Of a stretch of DNA of 64,000 nucleotides, positions 25,477 to 33,604 are shown piece by piece. This DNA comes from Streptomyces sp. CA-210063. GTDB taxonomy: Bacteria; Actinomycetota; Actinomycetes; Streptomycetales; Streptomycetaceae. The stretch is taken from the NCBI RefSeq assembly GCF_024612015.1, contig NZ_CP102512.1:5518001-5582000 (forward strand). The letters run 5' to 3'. The notes below the pieces were generated by a model. That model was not told where the DNA came from and ran no database searches. It saw only the letters and a list, made by a program, of their open reading frames with translations. Made by a program: the position numbers and the translations under genes. The number at the start of each line of letters is the position of its first letter. Within the stretch, counting starts at the first letter, position 1.

Positions 25477-26322
25477 TCAGCCCTCGTGTCGGTACAGCGG
25501 GGTGACGCGTCGACTCTCCAGCACTTCGAGCGTCTGCGGGTCGTAACGGCACGAAATAAGGGTGGAGAAGCGCCGCGTACGGACCTCTCGGTAAAGCTCT
25601 GCCAGATTGTTTTCGAGGAAGTGAACGACTCCGCTCGCCCCGATGGCGTGGATGCCTGCGATATAGAGGAACGTCCCCTTGCCGTCCAGGCGGGGGAGCC
25701 GTCCCAGGTAACCAATGTCGCCGTCCGACCCGTCTTCGTCGGCGGGCGACCGGTACTCCTTTCCTGCGACCTGGTCCACCAAGTGCCATGCGGTGTCCTT
25801 CGCAAACCGAAGGCTGTCGTCTCCTTCGAGCACCTGGGCCACGATCGGGGAGCGGCGCGGACCGCAGATGACGACGTGGTTGTCCCGGTTGAGGTTGACG
25901 ATCCCGGTCGGTGGGATCACCTCGTACTGTGCGTCGAGTTTCATGCCGATCACCAGCTTGCGCAGGTGCTCGAAGTTGTTGAGGTCTTCGCGGGTGATCA
26001 CTTCGCTGGGGTTCTGATCGGGCCCCTTGCCCGCCTCATACATGCCGGCGACCGACACGGTGACCATGTCCGTGCCGAAGAACGCCCGCTCTGGCGGAGG
26101 GCCGGCGGACGCAAGCTGACCCACTCGCCCCCGGCTGACGCCTAGGCGGGTCGCGATTTCGGCTTGGGTCATGCCGGCCGCCTGCGCCTCTTCGATCGCC
26201 TCGCGCCGGATGCGGGACAGCTCATTCACCCGGCTCTGATACCGCGCCATCAGGTCGATTGCGGCTTTGGCTCGGTCGACCGGGTCCGAGATCCCCGACA
26301 CCTGCTCCACGTCGTCGTGCAC
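25477..26322 (-). CDS. HTH protein with conserved C-terminal domain, partner of the PP2C-like gene
   Basis: 281 residues from GTG 26322 (GGAGAG upstream). A helical N-terminus leads to a sigma-70 region 4/XRE-like HTH at about 51-72 (MTQAEIATRLGVSRGRVGQL). From about 85 a separate alpha/beta domain contains VVICGPRRSPIVAQVLEGD, GYLGRLPR, and FLYIAGIHAIGASGVVHFLE. It looks like a nucleotide- or ligand-sensing Rossmann-type fold, but I cannot name it. I recall similar proteins only beside PP2C-like genes in Streptomyces elements. It may regulate itself, the element, or a response to infection. Confidence 0.6.
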   Translation of the reverse strand: MHDDVEQVSGISDPVDRAKAAIDLMARYQSRVNELSRIRREAIEEAQAAGMTQAEIATRLGVSRGRVGQLASAGPPPERAFFGTDMVTVSVAGMYEAGKGPDQNPSEVITREDLNNFEHLRKLVIGMKLDAQYEVIPPTGIVNLNRDNHVVICGPRRSPIVAQVLEGDDSLRFAKDTAWHLVDQVAGKEYRSPADEDGSDGDIGYLGRLPRLDGKGTFLYIAGIHAIGASGVVHFLENNLAELYREVRTRRFSTLISCRYDPQTLEVLESRRVTPLYRHEG

Positions 26323-26792
26323 AACTCTCCAATCGTCGCCTAGGGGGGCTATCAGACTCTATCGCGAGAGGGGGTTGCGCGCAGCGCTGGGTTTGCCTAC
26401 CGTACCTATCAAGCGGGACGGCAACCCCCCCTAAGCAAGTCGGGGAGGTTCCGCCGTGGCTGCTTGACCTGCATTGACGGTGCCCGGAGGAAAGCCCGCA
26501 GGGGTGAGTACGAAGTGAGCGCCAAGGGATTGAGAACTGCATAGGTGGGCCCCGTCTCCCCGAGTCGAAAAGACGGCCGCGCGGCATACGAACCGCGCAT
26601 GTCCGCAGTGCCCGAATGGCGCCTGCGGCCGGTTGCCTCCTCCGCCCGTCCGGCACCGCGTTCTGCGCGGTTGTCGTACGGGCGGGGCTGAGGGGAGCCG
26701 GAAGGTTTCCGACTTCAACGGCGTGCGGCTCCGGTGCTGGAACACCGGAGCCGCTGTTCGGGCCGTTTCACCTGCTAGGGAGACCACGACCC
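26323..26792. other. divergent promoter region of the element
   Basis: 470 bases between the leftward HTH/PP2C pair and the rightward transfer cassette. No convincing gene; a 30-codon frame from 26599 is too short to support. A perfect hairpin lies at 26725. Confidence 0.45.
26725..26754 (+). terminator. hairpin upstream of the transfer cassette
   Basis: Perfect 12-bp stem GCGGCTCCGGTG / CACCGGAGCCGC with loop CTGGAA, 38 bp before the DUF6284 start. No T-tract follows. It may be a leader attenuator or a terminator of a short RNA. Confidence 0.45.
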
Positions 26793-27062
26793 ATGAAGAC
26801 CATCGTCACTGTTCAGGACGTTGTTACCGCGTTCACCGACTGGATCGAGCCGACGAACGCGGAGCTGGACGCGATCGAGCTGGAGTCCCCGCTGATCCTG
26901 GCGGAGGTCGACCTGATCGACGCGCAGATCATCGCGCTCAACCACGCGCCGAACGAGGTGGACGCCAAGCGTCTGCGCCGGGCGTTCGGCAAGGTGCTGG
27001 AGGAGCGGCGGGCGCTGGCCAACCGCACCGCCGCCGACCGCACGGCAGGCGGTGCCGCATGA
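26793..27062 (+). CDS. DUF6284-type small protein
   Basis: 89 residues, acidic helical: a central ELDAIELESPLILAEVDLID and a C-terminal basic helix (RLRRAFGKVLEERRA). It resembles the DUF6284 proteins that open transfer cassettes in Streptomyces elements. Function unknown. AGGGAG lies 11 nt upstream of ATG 26793. The stop overlaps the next start by ATGA. Confidence 0.6.
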   Translation: MKTIVTVQDVVTAFTDWIEPTNAELDAIELESPLILAEVDLIDAQIIALNHAPNEVDAKRLRRAFGKVLEERRALANRTAADRTAGGAA

Positions 27063-27274
27063 GCCGGGGCCTGATGTACGCCCTCGTCCTCCCGCTGCTC
27101 GCTGCGGAGGTCTGGGCTCAGTTCGTCGCCCGCGACCAGCGGTGGACGACGGTGTTCGCCGTCCTCGCCCTGGGCGTCCTCGCCGTCCGCTACCTGCTCG
27201 GTCCGCAAACCGGCGCCGAGGGGTGCCCGCCCGACTGCGCGAAGTGCCGTGAGTCGTGGGAGGCGGACCTGTGA
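27059..27274 (+). CDS. small two-TM membrane protein of the transfer cassette
   Basis: 71 residues. Helices at about 4-20 and 29-48, then a short tail with CPPDCAKC, a possible metal site. ATGA overlap with DUF6284 and GTGA overlap with the next gene place it firmly in the operon. It may be a spread (Spd) protein. Confidence 0.65.
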   Translation: MSRGLMYALVLPLLAAEVWAQFVARDQRWTTVFAVLALGVLAVRYLLGPQTGAEGCPPDCAKCRESWEADL

Positions 27275-27723
27275 GCGCCGCCGAGCACAACCTGACCGCC
27301 GCGCACGCCGAGGTCAAGGCGGAGATCGCGCGGACCGACGCGAAGACCGGTCTGCTGCTGGCGTTCATCGGCGCGGTGCTGGCCGGTGCGTGGACTGTCG
27401 CCAAGGACATGCCGCTCAACTCCGTCACCTACGTGGTGGGCGGGTTCGGGATGGCGGCGCTGGTTGTGGCGGCTGGTCTGCTGCTGCGGTCGGTGCGGCC
27501 GAACCTGCGGGGCCGGCACGGTTTCCCGCTGTGGGCGACGCTCACCGCCGAGGAGATCACCGCCACGCTCGCCGACGTCGACCGCAGCGCGGACATCGCT
27601 GGCCTGTCCCGGCTCGCGGTCGCCAAGTTCACCGGCCTGCGCCGCGCCATCGATCTGACCTGCGTCGGTGGGGCGCTGCTCGTGCTCGCCGTTGTAATCG
27701 CTGTGGTGAGGGGTGCGGCATGA
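27271..27723 (+). CDS. Pycsar-effector-like membrane protein (DUF5706 type)
   Basis: 150 residues from GTG 27271, with GGAGG at 27257; the upstream in-frame GTG is less likely. HLTAAHAEVKAEIARTDAKT-like N-terminal helix, TM1-TM2 (LLLAFIGAVLAGAWTVA; VVGGFGMAALVVAAGLLL), a cytoplasmic loop (TLTAEEITATLADVDRSADI) and a C-terminal TM. This layout matches the PycTM effector domain, which in anti-phage Pycsar systems disrupts the membrane on cCMP or cUMP. No cyclase is nearby, so here it may be a spread protein of the same fold. Confidence 0.55.
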   Translation: MSAAEHNLTAAHAEVKAEIARTDAKTGLLLAFIGAVLAGAWTVAKDMPLNSVTYVVGGFGMAALVVAAGLLLRSVRPNLRGRHGFPLWATLTAEEITATLADVDRSADIAGLSRLAVAKFTGLRRAIDLTCVGGALLVLAVVIAVVRGAA

Positions 27724-27923
27724 GCGCCACCTCGGCTCCGCAGGGGTTCGCCCTGCTGCTGATCGTGCTGGGCGGGGCCGTCATGCTGGCCGCCACCGTC
27801 GGATCGCTGGTGACGCACGAGCACGTGTGGAAGGTCGTGGTCGCGGGCGGCGGTGCCGTTCAAGTCGCCGGATGGTTGCTGCACGCTCGTCGTCTGCGGC
27901 GCCTGCGGGGCGGTGCGCGATGA
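27720..27923 (+). CDS. small two-TM membrane protein of the transfer cassette
   Basis: 67 residues: helices GFALLLIVLGGAVMLAATVG and WKVVVAGGGAVQVAGWLL, then a highly basic tail (HARRLRRLRGGAR) that should lie in the cytoplasm, perhaps near DNA. ATGA overlaps on both sides. Spd-like by position. Confidence 0.6.
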   Translation: MSATSAPQGFALLLIVLGGAVMLAATVGSLVTHEHVWKVVVAGGGAVQVAGWLLHARRLRRLRGGAR

Positions 27924-28822
27924 ACCTCAACCGCAAGGGAAAGGCAGCGCTGGTCCTGGCGCTGGTCGTCGTGGTCGGCATGGCGTTTCGGGTGTCGTGG
28001 AACGCGCTGCGGGATGTGGCGAGCGCGATCGGCGCGGATGCCACGGCCGCGACGCTGTACCCGTTCGTGGTCGACGGTCTGATGGCGCTCGCGCTGGTCG
28101 CGGCGCTGGTGCTGGTCGACGACGACCGTAAGTTTGCGTTGCGGGTGCTGGGCACCTACACCCTCGCCTCGCTGGTCCTCAACTACGTGCACGGGCTCGT
28201 GCCGGATCTGCACGGCGCATCGGTCGACTGGGGACGGCTGGCCGACTGGGACGCGGCGAACTACGCGCTGGTGCTGCTTGCGACATCGCTTCCGGTCGGG
28301 TCGATCTACTTCGGCTCCGACCTGGTCGCCAAGGTGCTGCACCACCGCCCCACCCCGATTCCTACCCCGGTCGCGAATGCGGAGGAATCTACCGAGATAG
28401 TGAGTAAACGGTCTATAGCTGACCTGCCGGAATCGACCCCGGAGCCGATCACGGCGACGGTGGTGCGGGTGCCCGATCCGGTGGCGGTCGACTTCACGAA
28501 GTCGACCCTCCCGCTCAAGCCCGTACCGGTCATCGCCCCGGCGGTCGACCGGACGCCAGTCGCCTCGATCGAGAAGCGGACGGTCGCGGCGGAGTCGACC
28601 CCGACCCGTCGGGCCACCGGTCGAGTGCCCGAGTCGGCTCGATCCGCCCGGCCGCGCCGGACGGCGACTCAACTCCTGGACGAGGCACGGACGGCGACGG
28701 CCGATTGGCCGGACGCCAAGGTGACCGCAGAGGGCATCCGCCGCACGCTCCGCACCTCTCCGGTGAACGCGCGGACGCTGCGGGACACGTTGCTCGCTGA
28801 GCGTGCCGCCAAGGTCGCGTGA
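27920..28822 (+). CDS. DUF2637 (SpdB-like) plasmid-spread membrane protein
   Basis: 300 residues. The N-terminal half has four TM helices with the DUF2637 pattern WNALRDVASAIGADATAATL and YPFVVDGLMALALVAALVL. The C-terminal half is disordered then helical and basic (TATQLLDEARTATADWPDAK), resembling a DNA-binding HTH (VTAEGIRRTLRTSPVNARTL). DUF2637/SpdB proteins bind DNA and help spread transferred DNA through septal cross-walls of the recipient mycelium. Start overlaps the previous stop. Confidence 0.78.
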   Translation: MNLNRKGKAALVLALVVVVGMAFRVSWNALRDVASAIGADATAATLYPFVVDGLMALALVAALVLVDDDRKFALRVLGTYTLASLVLNYVHGLVPDLHGASVDWGRLADWDAANYALVLLATSLPVGSIYFGSDLVAKVLHHRPTPIPTPVANAEESTEIVSKRSIADLPESTPEPITATVVRVPDPVAVDFTKSTLPLKPVPVIAPAVDRTPVASIEKRTVAAESTPTRRATGRVPESARSARPRRTATQLLDEARTATADWPDAKVTAEGIRRTLRTSPVNARTLRDTLLAERAAKVA

Positions 28823-29208
28823 TGGTGGCCCGTGCTGCGTTCTTCGACCCAGACGGCGACCACTACGGCATCCCGACCTACCCGTGGAAGTACGCGCCGG
28901 AAGGCTACGCCACCCGGCGCGGTCTGCGGGCGCTGGGCCTGCGTCCGGGTGGTCAGCCGGTGGCCGCTCAGGTCATGCGCGGCCGGCATCGGCGCGGCCC
29001 GCTGGTCGCCTACCTCTACCGGATCGACCTCGCCAAGCCGGTACGGCCGATGACCTCGCGCAAGTGGGGCGCGCTCGCCCTGGCGATGCTCGCCCGCCGC
29101 ACCTGCCCCAAGTGCCAGATCACCTACAGCTACTGCATCCCGACCTCGCTCGGCACCTGCGTGCCCTGCGCCTACCCCGGCTCGCACGGGCCGGAAGGGA
29201 GCCATTGA
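28822..29208 (+). CDS. RRQRL-type zinc-binding mobile-element protein
   Basis: 128 residues. The motif YATRRGLRALGLRPGGQPVAAQ corresponds to the RRQ(R)L element of small AICE proteins, with RRGLR here. Two Cys pairs (CPKC and CVPC) near the C-terminus should hold one zinc. LAYxYRxDLAKPVRPMT-like segment is typical. Start at ATG 28822 shares its A with the preceding TGA; GTG 28819 is an alternative. Confidence 0.6.
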   Translation: MVARAAFFDPDGDHYGIPTYPWKYAPEGYATRRGLRALGLRPGGQPVAAQVMRGRHRRGPLVAYLYRIDLAKPVRPMTSRKWGALALAMLARRTCPKCQITYSYCIPTSLGTCVPCAYPGSHGPEGSH

Positions 29209-29210
29209 CC

Positions 29211-29528
29211 ATGGGCAACTCCGAGATCCGCCGCCTGGACCGTGAGATCGAGCGGACGGCGAAGAAGCTGGAAGCGGTCCGCCGGGGCGAGTGGTGGCCG
29301 CTGACCAGCCGTGAGCGCCTGTCGATGACTCGCGCCATGGCCAGTGGTGCGCGCAGCGTCCACAAGGGTCGCAGCACGACCGGCGCAGAGAACCGCATGG
29401 ACTCCATCGGCTCCGCCGTCGAGACGCGGCTGAGCGCCGAGCTGATGGCCCTGCACGGCGAGCGTCAGCGGCTGATCACCGAGGCCGCGCGCGCCAAGGC
29501 CGCCAAGAAGTCGTCCGGCTGGTTCTGA
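29211..29528 (+). CDS. small helical protein, end of the transfer cassette
   Basis: 105 residues, mostly charged helices with coiled-coil character (EIRRLDREIERTAKKLEAVR; SAELMALHGERQRLITEAAR). AAGGGAG precedes ATG 29211. I do not recognise a family. The strong terminator at 29538 closes the transcript. Confidence 0.6.
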   Translation: MGNSEIRRLDREIERTAKKLEAVRRGEWWPLTSRERLSMTRAMASGARSVHKGRSTTGAENRMDSIGSAVETRLSAELMALHGERQRLITEAARAKAAKKSSGWF

Positions 29529-29537
29529 CCAGCCGTA

Positions 29538-29585
29538 CCGGGGTGGCCGCCTCTTTCCACGGACACGGCCACCCCGGCCCTTTTT
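29538..29585 (+). terminator. rho-independent terminator of the spread cassette
   Basis: Stem CCGGGGTGGCCG / CGGCCACCCCGG, 16-nt loop, then CCCTTTTT. It isolates the tra gene. Confidence 0.85.
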
Positions 29586-29629
29586 CCTCAACTCCCGCCC
29601 CCGAAGGGGTAGTCAGGAGCAGTTCCAGC

Positions 29630-31759
29630 ATGTCTGAGAACGTCGTTCACCTCCACAAGCCCACCGACCCGGCCACCGTCGACGAGACGGCGCCTACGGT
29701 GCTGACCGTCGTCCCCGAGCCCGCCCCGGTGCGGCCGGTTCCGCTGTGGGTGCGCTCCGGCCGCGCGGTGAAGCGGGTGGCCACCGATGAGCGCACCAAG
29801 AACGCCGGGCGCGTGGTCGTCCGTCACGGCGCCTACATCGCCGGTGGGGCGCGGATTGTGGCCCGTCGTACCTGGGACGGGCGTACCGGGTCGCGCTACG
29901 AGCGCATGATCCGCACGGCGGAAGCGGCGGGGAACCTGGAGGCGGCGGAGGAGTGGGAGGAGCGGTTGCAGCGCTTCCGCGCCGCCCGCCATCACCGCCG
30001 CATGGACCTGCTGCACTCCCCCGTGGAGGCCGCCAAGGGCCTGGCCGTCGGCACCGGCATGAGCATCGGTGTCCTGGTCGGGCTCGGTGTGGTCATGGCC
30101 ATCAGCAACGGCGACGTCAAGGACGTCGTCACCCCGCTGTCGGCCACCATCGACTTCATCGCCCTGCTGATCCGCATCGTTCAGGTCGTGTGGGGCCCGC
30201 TCATCTCGATCGGCCCCTTCCTCGCCTTGCTCGCGCTGTGGGCGGTCGGCAGCAAGCAGCAGGCCGCACCGCAGTGGGCGCTTCCCGCCCGGGTCCGTTC
30301 AAGCGAGGGTGAGCTGATCACCCCGTCCATCGTGGTCAAGGCGCTGCGGCACCTGGGACTGTCCGCGCTACGCAAGGCCATCAAGGACATGGACGACGGG
30401 GGCGCCGCGATGCTCTCGCCGATTGTGATGGCCGGATGCGGTGTCGAAGTCGACGTGCTGTTGCCGCTGGAGGTCTCCACGGTCGAGGTGCAGCAGCGTC
30501 GGCGCAAGCTGGCAGAGAACCTGTCCCGGCACGAGCACGAGGTGTTCATCACGATCCCCGAGGCCGCCCGCACGGTGCGGCTGTGGATCGCGGACTCGGG
30601 TGCGCTGGATGAGCCGATCGGGCCGTCCCCGTTGGTCACCGACGAGACGATGACCGCCGACTACGCCAAGGGCAAGGCGCCGTGGGGGCAGGACCTGCGC
30701 GGGGATGCCGCTGAGCTGAGCGTGTATCAGCGGCACCTGCTCATCACGGGTCGCTCGAATCAGGGCAAGACCGCCGCCCTGCGCGCGCTCGCTCTGTGGG
30801 TGGCGCTGGACCGGTCGGTGCAGTTCTGGCTTGCCGACCTCAAGGGTGTCGGTGACTGGAGCATGTTCGAGGGCGTGGCCGACATCCTGATCGAGGGCCC
30901 GTCCGACGATCACGTTATCCAGGCGACTGAGATGGTCGAGGACGCGGTGAAGGAGATGAACCGCCGCATCGAGGTACGCCGTGACGACCCCGCCGCGACG
31001 TTCCCGCCGCTCATCGTCCTGGTGGACGAAGCGCAGAAGGCGTTCATGTGCCCGGCCGTCGACGACCAGAAGCGGCCCTACGGCGGGTCCAAGGCCACCT
31101 CCCGCTACTTCATGGCCGTGCGCACGATCCACAATCAGGGCCGCGCGGTCGACGTCCTGATGTGGCAGGGCACCCAGGACCCCACCGACCAGAACCTTCC
31201 CAAGCTGGTGCGCGAGGGTGCCCACACCCGGGCTTCCCTCGTGCTGGGCTCGGAGTCACAGTCGAAGATGGCGCTGGGGGACAAGGCGGTCGAGGACGGC
31301 GCCGCCCCGCACATGCTGCGTCAGGGCCTGGACAAGGGAACCCTGGTGGTCTCCACCGACGGCATCAAGATGCCCAAGGGCCAGTCGTTCATCACCGTCC
31401 GCACCCACTTCATCGACGACGAACCGGCCGCCGAGGTCGCCGCCCGCGCCAAGGCCCTGCGCGACGGAGTGACGACCCTGCGCGCCGTCGAGCGTGGCGA
31501 GCAGCGTGACCCGCTCGCCGACATCCTCACCGTCCTCGGGGCGGAGAAGCGCATGCTCACCCAGGACGTCATCAAGGGCCTGTCCGCCCTCGACACCGAG
31601 GCCTACGGCCGCTGGTCGTTCGGCGACCTCACGCGCGTCCTGGACGCGGCCGGCACCGAGGCGAAGAAGTCCCACGGGCGCATGGTCGTCCGCACCGAGG
31701 ACATCGCCCACGCTCTCGCCGAACGTGACGCGGACGGTTCCACTTCCGCCTCCCAGTAG
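29630..31759 (+). CDS. FtsK/TraB-type DNA translocase for conjugative transfer (TraSA-like)
   Basis: 709 residues from ATG 29630 (CAGGAGC upstream). Two TM helices lie at about 140-205. The ATPase has Walker A GRSNQGKTAAL (about 373) and Walker B PLIVLVDEAQ (about 458). The C-terminal 90 residues (ILTVLGAEKRMLTQDVIKGL...) form a winged helix, the part that reads clt repeats in Streptomyces TraB. Such hexamers move double-stranded plasmid DNA between mycelia without a relaxase. The 8-bp repeat cluster starting 2 bp after the stop is its likely target. Confidence 0.9.
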   Translation: MSENVVHLHKPTDPATVDETAPTVLTVVPEPAPVRPVPLWVRSGRAVKRVATDERTKNAGRVVVRHGAYIAGGARIVARRTWDGRTGSRYERMIRTAEAAGNLEAAEEWEERLQRFRAARHHRRMDLLHSPVEAAKGLAVGTGMSIGVLVGLGVVMAISNGDVKDVVTPLSATIDFIALLIRIVQVVWGPLISIGPFLALLALWAVGSKQQAAPQWALPARVRSSEGELITPSIVVKALRHLGLSALRKAIKDMDDGGAAMLSPIVMAGCGVEVDVLLPLEVSTVEVQQRRRKLAENLSRHEHEVFITIPEAARTVRLWIADSGALDEPIGPSPLVTDETMTADYAKGKAPWGQDLRGDAAELSVYQRHLLITGRSNQGKTAALRALALWVALDRSVQFWLADLKGVGDWSMFEGVADILIEGPSDDHVIQATEMVEDAVKEMNRRIEVRRDDPAATFPPLIVLVDEAQKAFMCPAVDDQKRPYGGSKATSRYFMAVRTIHNQGRAVDVLMWQGTQDPTDQNLPKLVREGAHTRASLVLGSESQSKMALGDKAVEDGAAPHMLRQGLDKGTLVVSTDGIKMPKGQSFITVRTHFIDDEPAAEVAARAKALRDGVTTLRAVERGEQRDPLADILTVLGAEKRMLTQDVIKGLSALDTEAYGRWSFGDLTRVLDAAGTEAKKSHGRMVVRTEDIAHALAERDADGSTSASQ

Positions 31760-31760
31760 C

Positions 31761-31938
31761 GGGGAGGCGCACCCTCCCGCCGTGGGGAGGCGGGGAGAAC
31801 TCCCCAACCGCCTCCCCACTCCTGCCTCCCCCGCGTTGATCAGCAAAAACAACGTTTCGGGGAGGCGGGGAGGCACCCCAGGTCAACCCCCGAGAACCCC
31901 CTCAAGGAGCCTCCCGGTAGGGGTGCCCCTGCCTCCCC
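31761..31938. repeat. candidate clt: seven GGGGAGGC octamers
   Basis: GGGGAGGC occurs at 31761, 31784, 31859 and 31867, and its complement GCCTCCCC at 31810, 31824 and 31931, with further near matches. Streptomyces TraB recognises 8-bp repeats in the clt locus, in known cases just 3' of tra. Position and unit length fit. Confidence 0.6.
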
Positions 31939-31963
31939 AACCCAGCACCGGAAGGGATTCCGC

Positions 31964-32275
31964 ATGTCGCACCGTGACCCGCCGGGGATCATCGCCCCGC
32001 ACGTCCCCGCCGACGACTGGCGCCGCGCCGAAGCCACCGGCCACGCGGTCGTCATCGTCGTCCAGGCCGCCGACAGCAACGGCATTCCGTGGCGCCCCGT
32101 CGTCATCGCCATCGGTGTCGCCGGCGCCACGGCGGTCGGCACCTGGGGCCTGGTCGTCGCCCTGTGCACGCTGCTCGACGCCACCGCCCACGCCCTCACT
32201 GCCATCGCCACCGCCGCCGGACCCATCGGCGTCGGCGGCCTCACCTTCCGCCTGTCCCGCACCAAGAACACCTAG
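31964..32275 (+). CDS. small two-TM protein of the element
   Basis: 103 residues. A soluble start (IIAPHVPADDWRRAEATGHA) is followed by two TM helices (VVIAIGVAGATAVGTWGLVV; ALTAIATAAGPIGVGGLTF) and a basic end. GGAAGGG precedes ATG 31964. Probably an Spd-type spread protein; no family recognised with certainty. Confidence 0.55.
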   Translation: MSHRDPPGIIAPHVPADDWRRAEATGHAVVIVVQAADSNGIPWRPVVIAIGVAGATAVGTWGLVVALCTLLDATAHALTAIATAAGPIGVGGLTFRLSRTKNT

Positions 32276-32282
32276 CTACGCC

Positions 32283-32325
32283 AAGGGCGGCCCCCACGTC
32301 TCGCCAAAGAAGCGGGGCCGCCCTT
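32283..32325 (+). terminator. hairpin after the 31964 gene
   Basis: Stem AAGGGCGGCCCC / GGGGCCGCCCTT with a 19-nt loop, 8 bp after the stop. Confidence 0.65.
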
Positions 32326-32364
32326 GTCACTCAGCACCTGTCACAGGAACTGGAGACATTCAGC

Positions 32365-32712
32365 ATGACCGACCACACCAGTATTCCGCGAGTGCCGGAC
32401 GGCACCGAGCGGGTGACCATGGTCCGCACCGAACCCCGCCCCGACGGCAGCACCGTCCTGGTCCTGATCACCCCCGGACCGCCCATGGTCCTGATCGAAC
32501 ACCGCATGTTCCTCGACCGGTACCTGACCCGCGCCCTGCTGCACACCCTCGACCGCGACCTCGACGGCATCCCGGACCCCGGACCCACCCCCGAGACCGC
32601 CGCCCTCCAGCACGCGTTGGACACCGGCGACCGGGAAGCCTTCAACGCCGCCATGGACAACTACAGCACCCGCCTCCTCAGCCTGTGGACGGACGGAGGT
32701 GCAGCCGCATGA
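32365..32712 (+). CDS. uncharacterised small protein before the replication genes
   Basis: 115 residues; GGAG lies upstream of ATG 32365. An N-terminal beta-rich part (RVTMVRTEPRPDGSTVLVLI) and a helical part (FLDRYLTRALLHTLDRDLDG, HALDTGDREAFNAAMDNYST). No family recognised. Its stop overlaps an in-frame ATG of the prim-pol gene, so it may be co-translated with it. Confidence 0.55.
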   Translation: MTDHTSIPRVPDGTERVTMVRTEPRPDGSTVLVLITPGPPMVLIEHRMFLDRYLTRALLHTLDRDLDGIPDPGPTPETAALQHALDTGDREAFNAAMDNYSTRLLSLWTDGGAAA

Positions 32713-32762
32713 CGCACCCCGCCGACATTCGCGGCCAGGCCGCTCAAGGAGGTGGTAGCGGC

Positions 32763-33602
32763 ATGAGCGAGCACCTGCGCACCGCCCTCGATCTGGCCGC
32801 CTCGCAGATCCCTGTGTTGCCGCTGCGGGCGGGCAAGGTCCCATTCGGCAACTGCCGCCGCTGCCAGGACAACGCGTGCGGCGGCCGGCCGAACATGAAG
32901 AACTTCGGACCGTGCACCTGCCCCGGACCCTGCCACGGCTGGGCCGCCGCGACCACCGACCCGGACGTCATCAACTCCGGCATCTGGCGCCGGGCATGGC
33001 TGCGCGCGAGCGCGGTCGCCTACCACCCCGGCGGGGCGGGGCTGACGGTCGTCGACCTGGACAACGCCGACGCGATCTCGTGGGCCCACGAGAACCTGCC
33101 CGCCACGCAGACGGTGCCCACCACCCGGGGTGAGCACTGGCTCTACCTCGGCCGGATGCAGTCCGCGAACGCGGTCCGCCCCGGCGTGGACATCAAGTCC
33201 ACGATGGCCTACGCCCGCTGGCGTGGATTCGGTACCGGCACCATGGCCCACCTGCCGGACGCCGTGCGCGCGCTGGCCGTGAGCAAGCCCTGCACGGTCC
33301 GGCCGGCGCCGCCCGCCGTCACCGTGCCCTCGCGGTCCGGAAGCGGGCAGTGCCGTCACCGCACGCCCGCCTATCTGGACCGTGGCATCGCCATGGCAGA
33401 GCAGCGGATCACCGAGGCTCGCAGCGCGGTCCACGCCACCGTCTACCGGGCCTTCCTCGCCGTGCTGTCCACCCATGGCCGGTGTGGCTGCCTCACCGAC
33501 GCCCACGTGTCGCGTTTGTTCACCGCCGCGCAGGCCAAGGGCGAATCGGCGCGACACTGCACCGACGCGTGGACCAACGCCCGCACCACGTTGGGACTGT
33601 GA
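32763..33602 (+). CDS. bifunctional DNA primase/polymerase (prim-pol), replication initiator
   Basis: 279 residues from ATG 32763, preceded by AAGGAGGTGG; an upstream ATG at 32709 overlaps the previous stop. The prim-pol signature is visible: VPLRAGKVP-like start, VVDLDN (metal-binding Asp pair) and TTRGEHWLYL (the sGxH-type motif). A Cys/His-rich insert (CRRCQDNACGG...CTCPGPCHG) may bind zinc. Such proteins prime and extend DNA without a separate primase and mark the RepPP class of AICE. The ATPase gene follows after 2 bp. Confidence 0.8.
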   Translation: MSEHLRTALDLAASQIPVLPLRAGKVPFGNCRRCQDNACGGRPNMKNFGPCTCPGPCHGWAAATTDPDVINSGIWRRAWLRASAVAYHPGGAGLTVVDLDNADAISWAHENLPATQTVPTTRGEHWLYLGRMQSANAVRPGVDIKSTMAYARWRGFGTGTMAHLPDAVRALAVSKPCTVRPAPPAVTVPSRSGSGQCRHRTPAYLDRGIAMAEQRITEARSAVHATVYRAFLAVLSTHGRCGCLTDAHVSRLFTAAQAKGESARHCTDAWTNARTTLGL

Positions 33603-33604
33603 CC

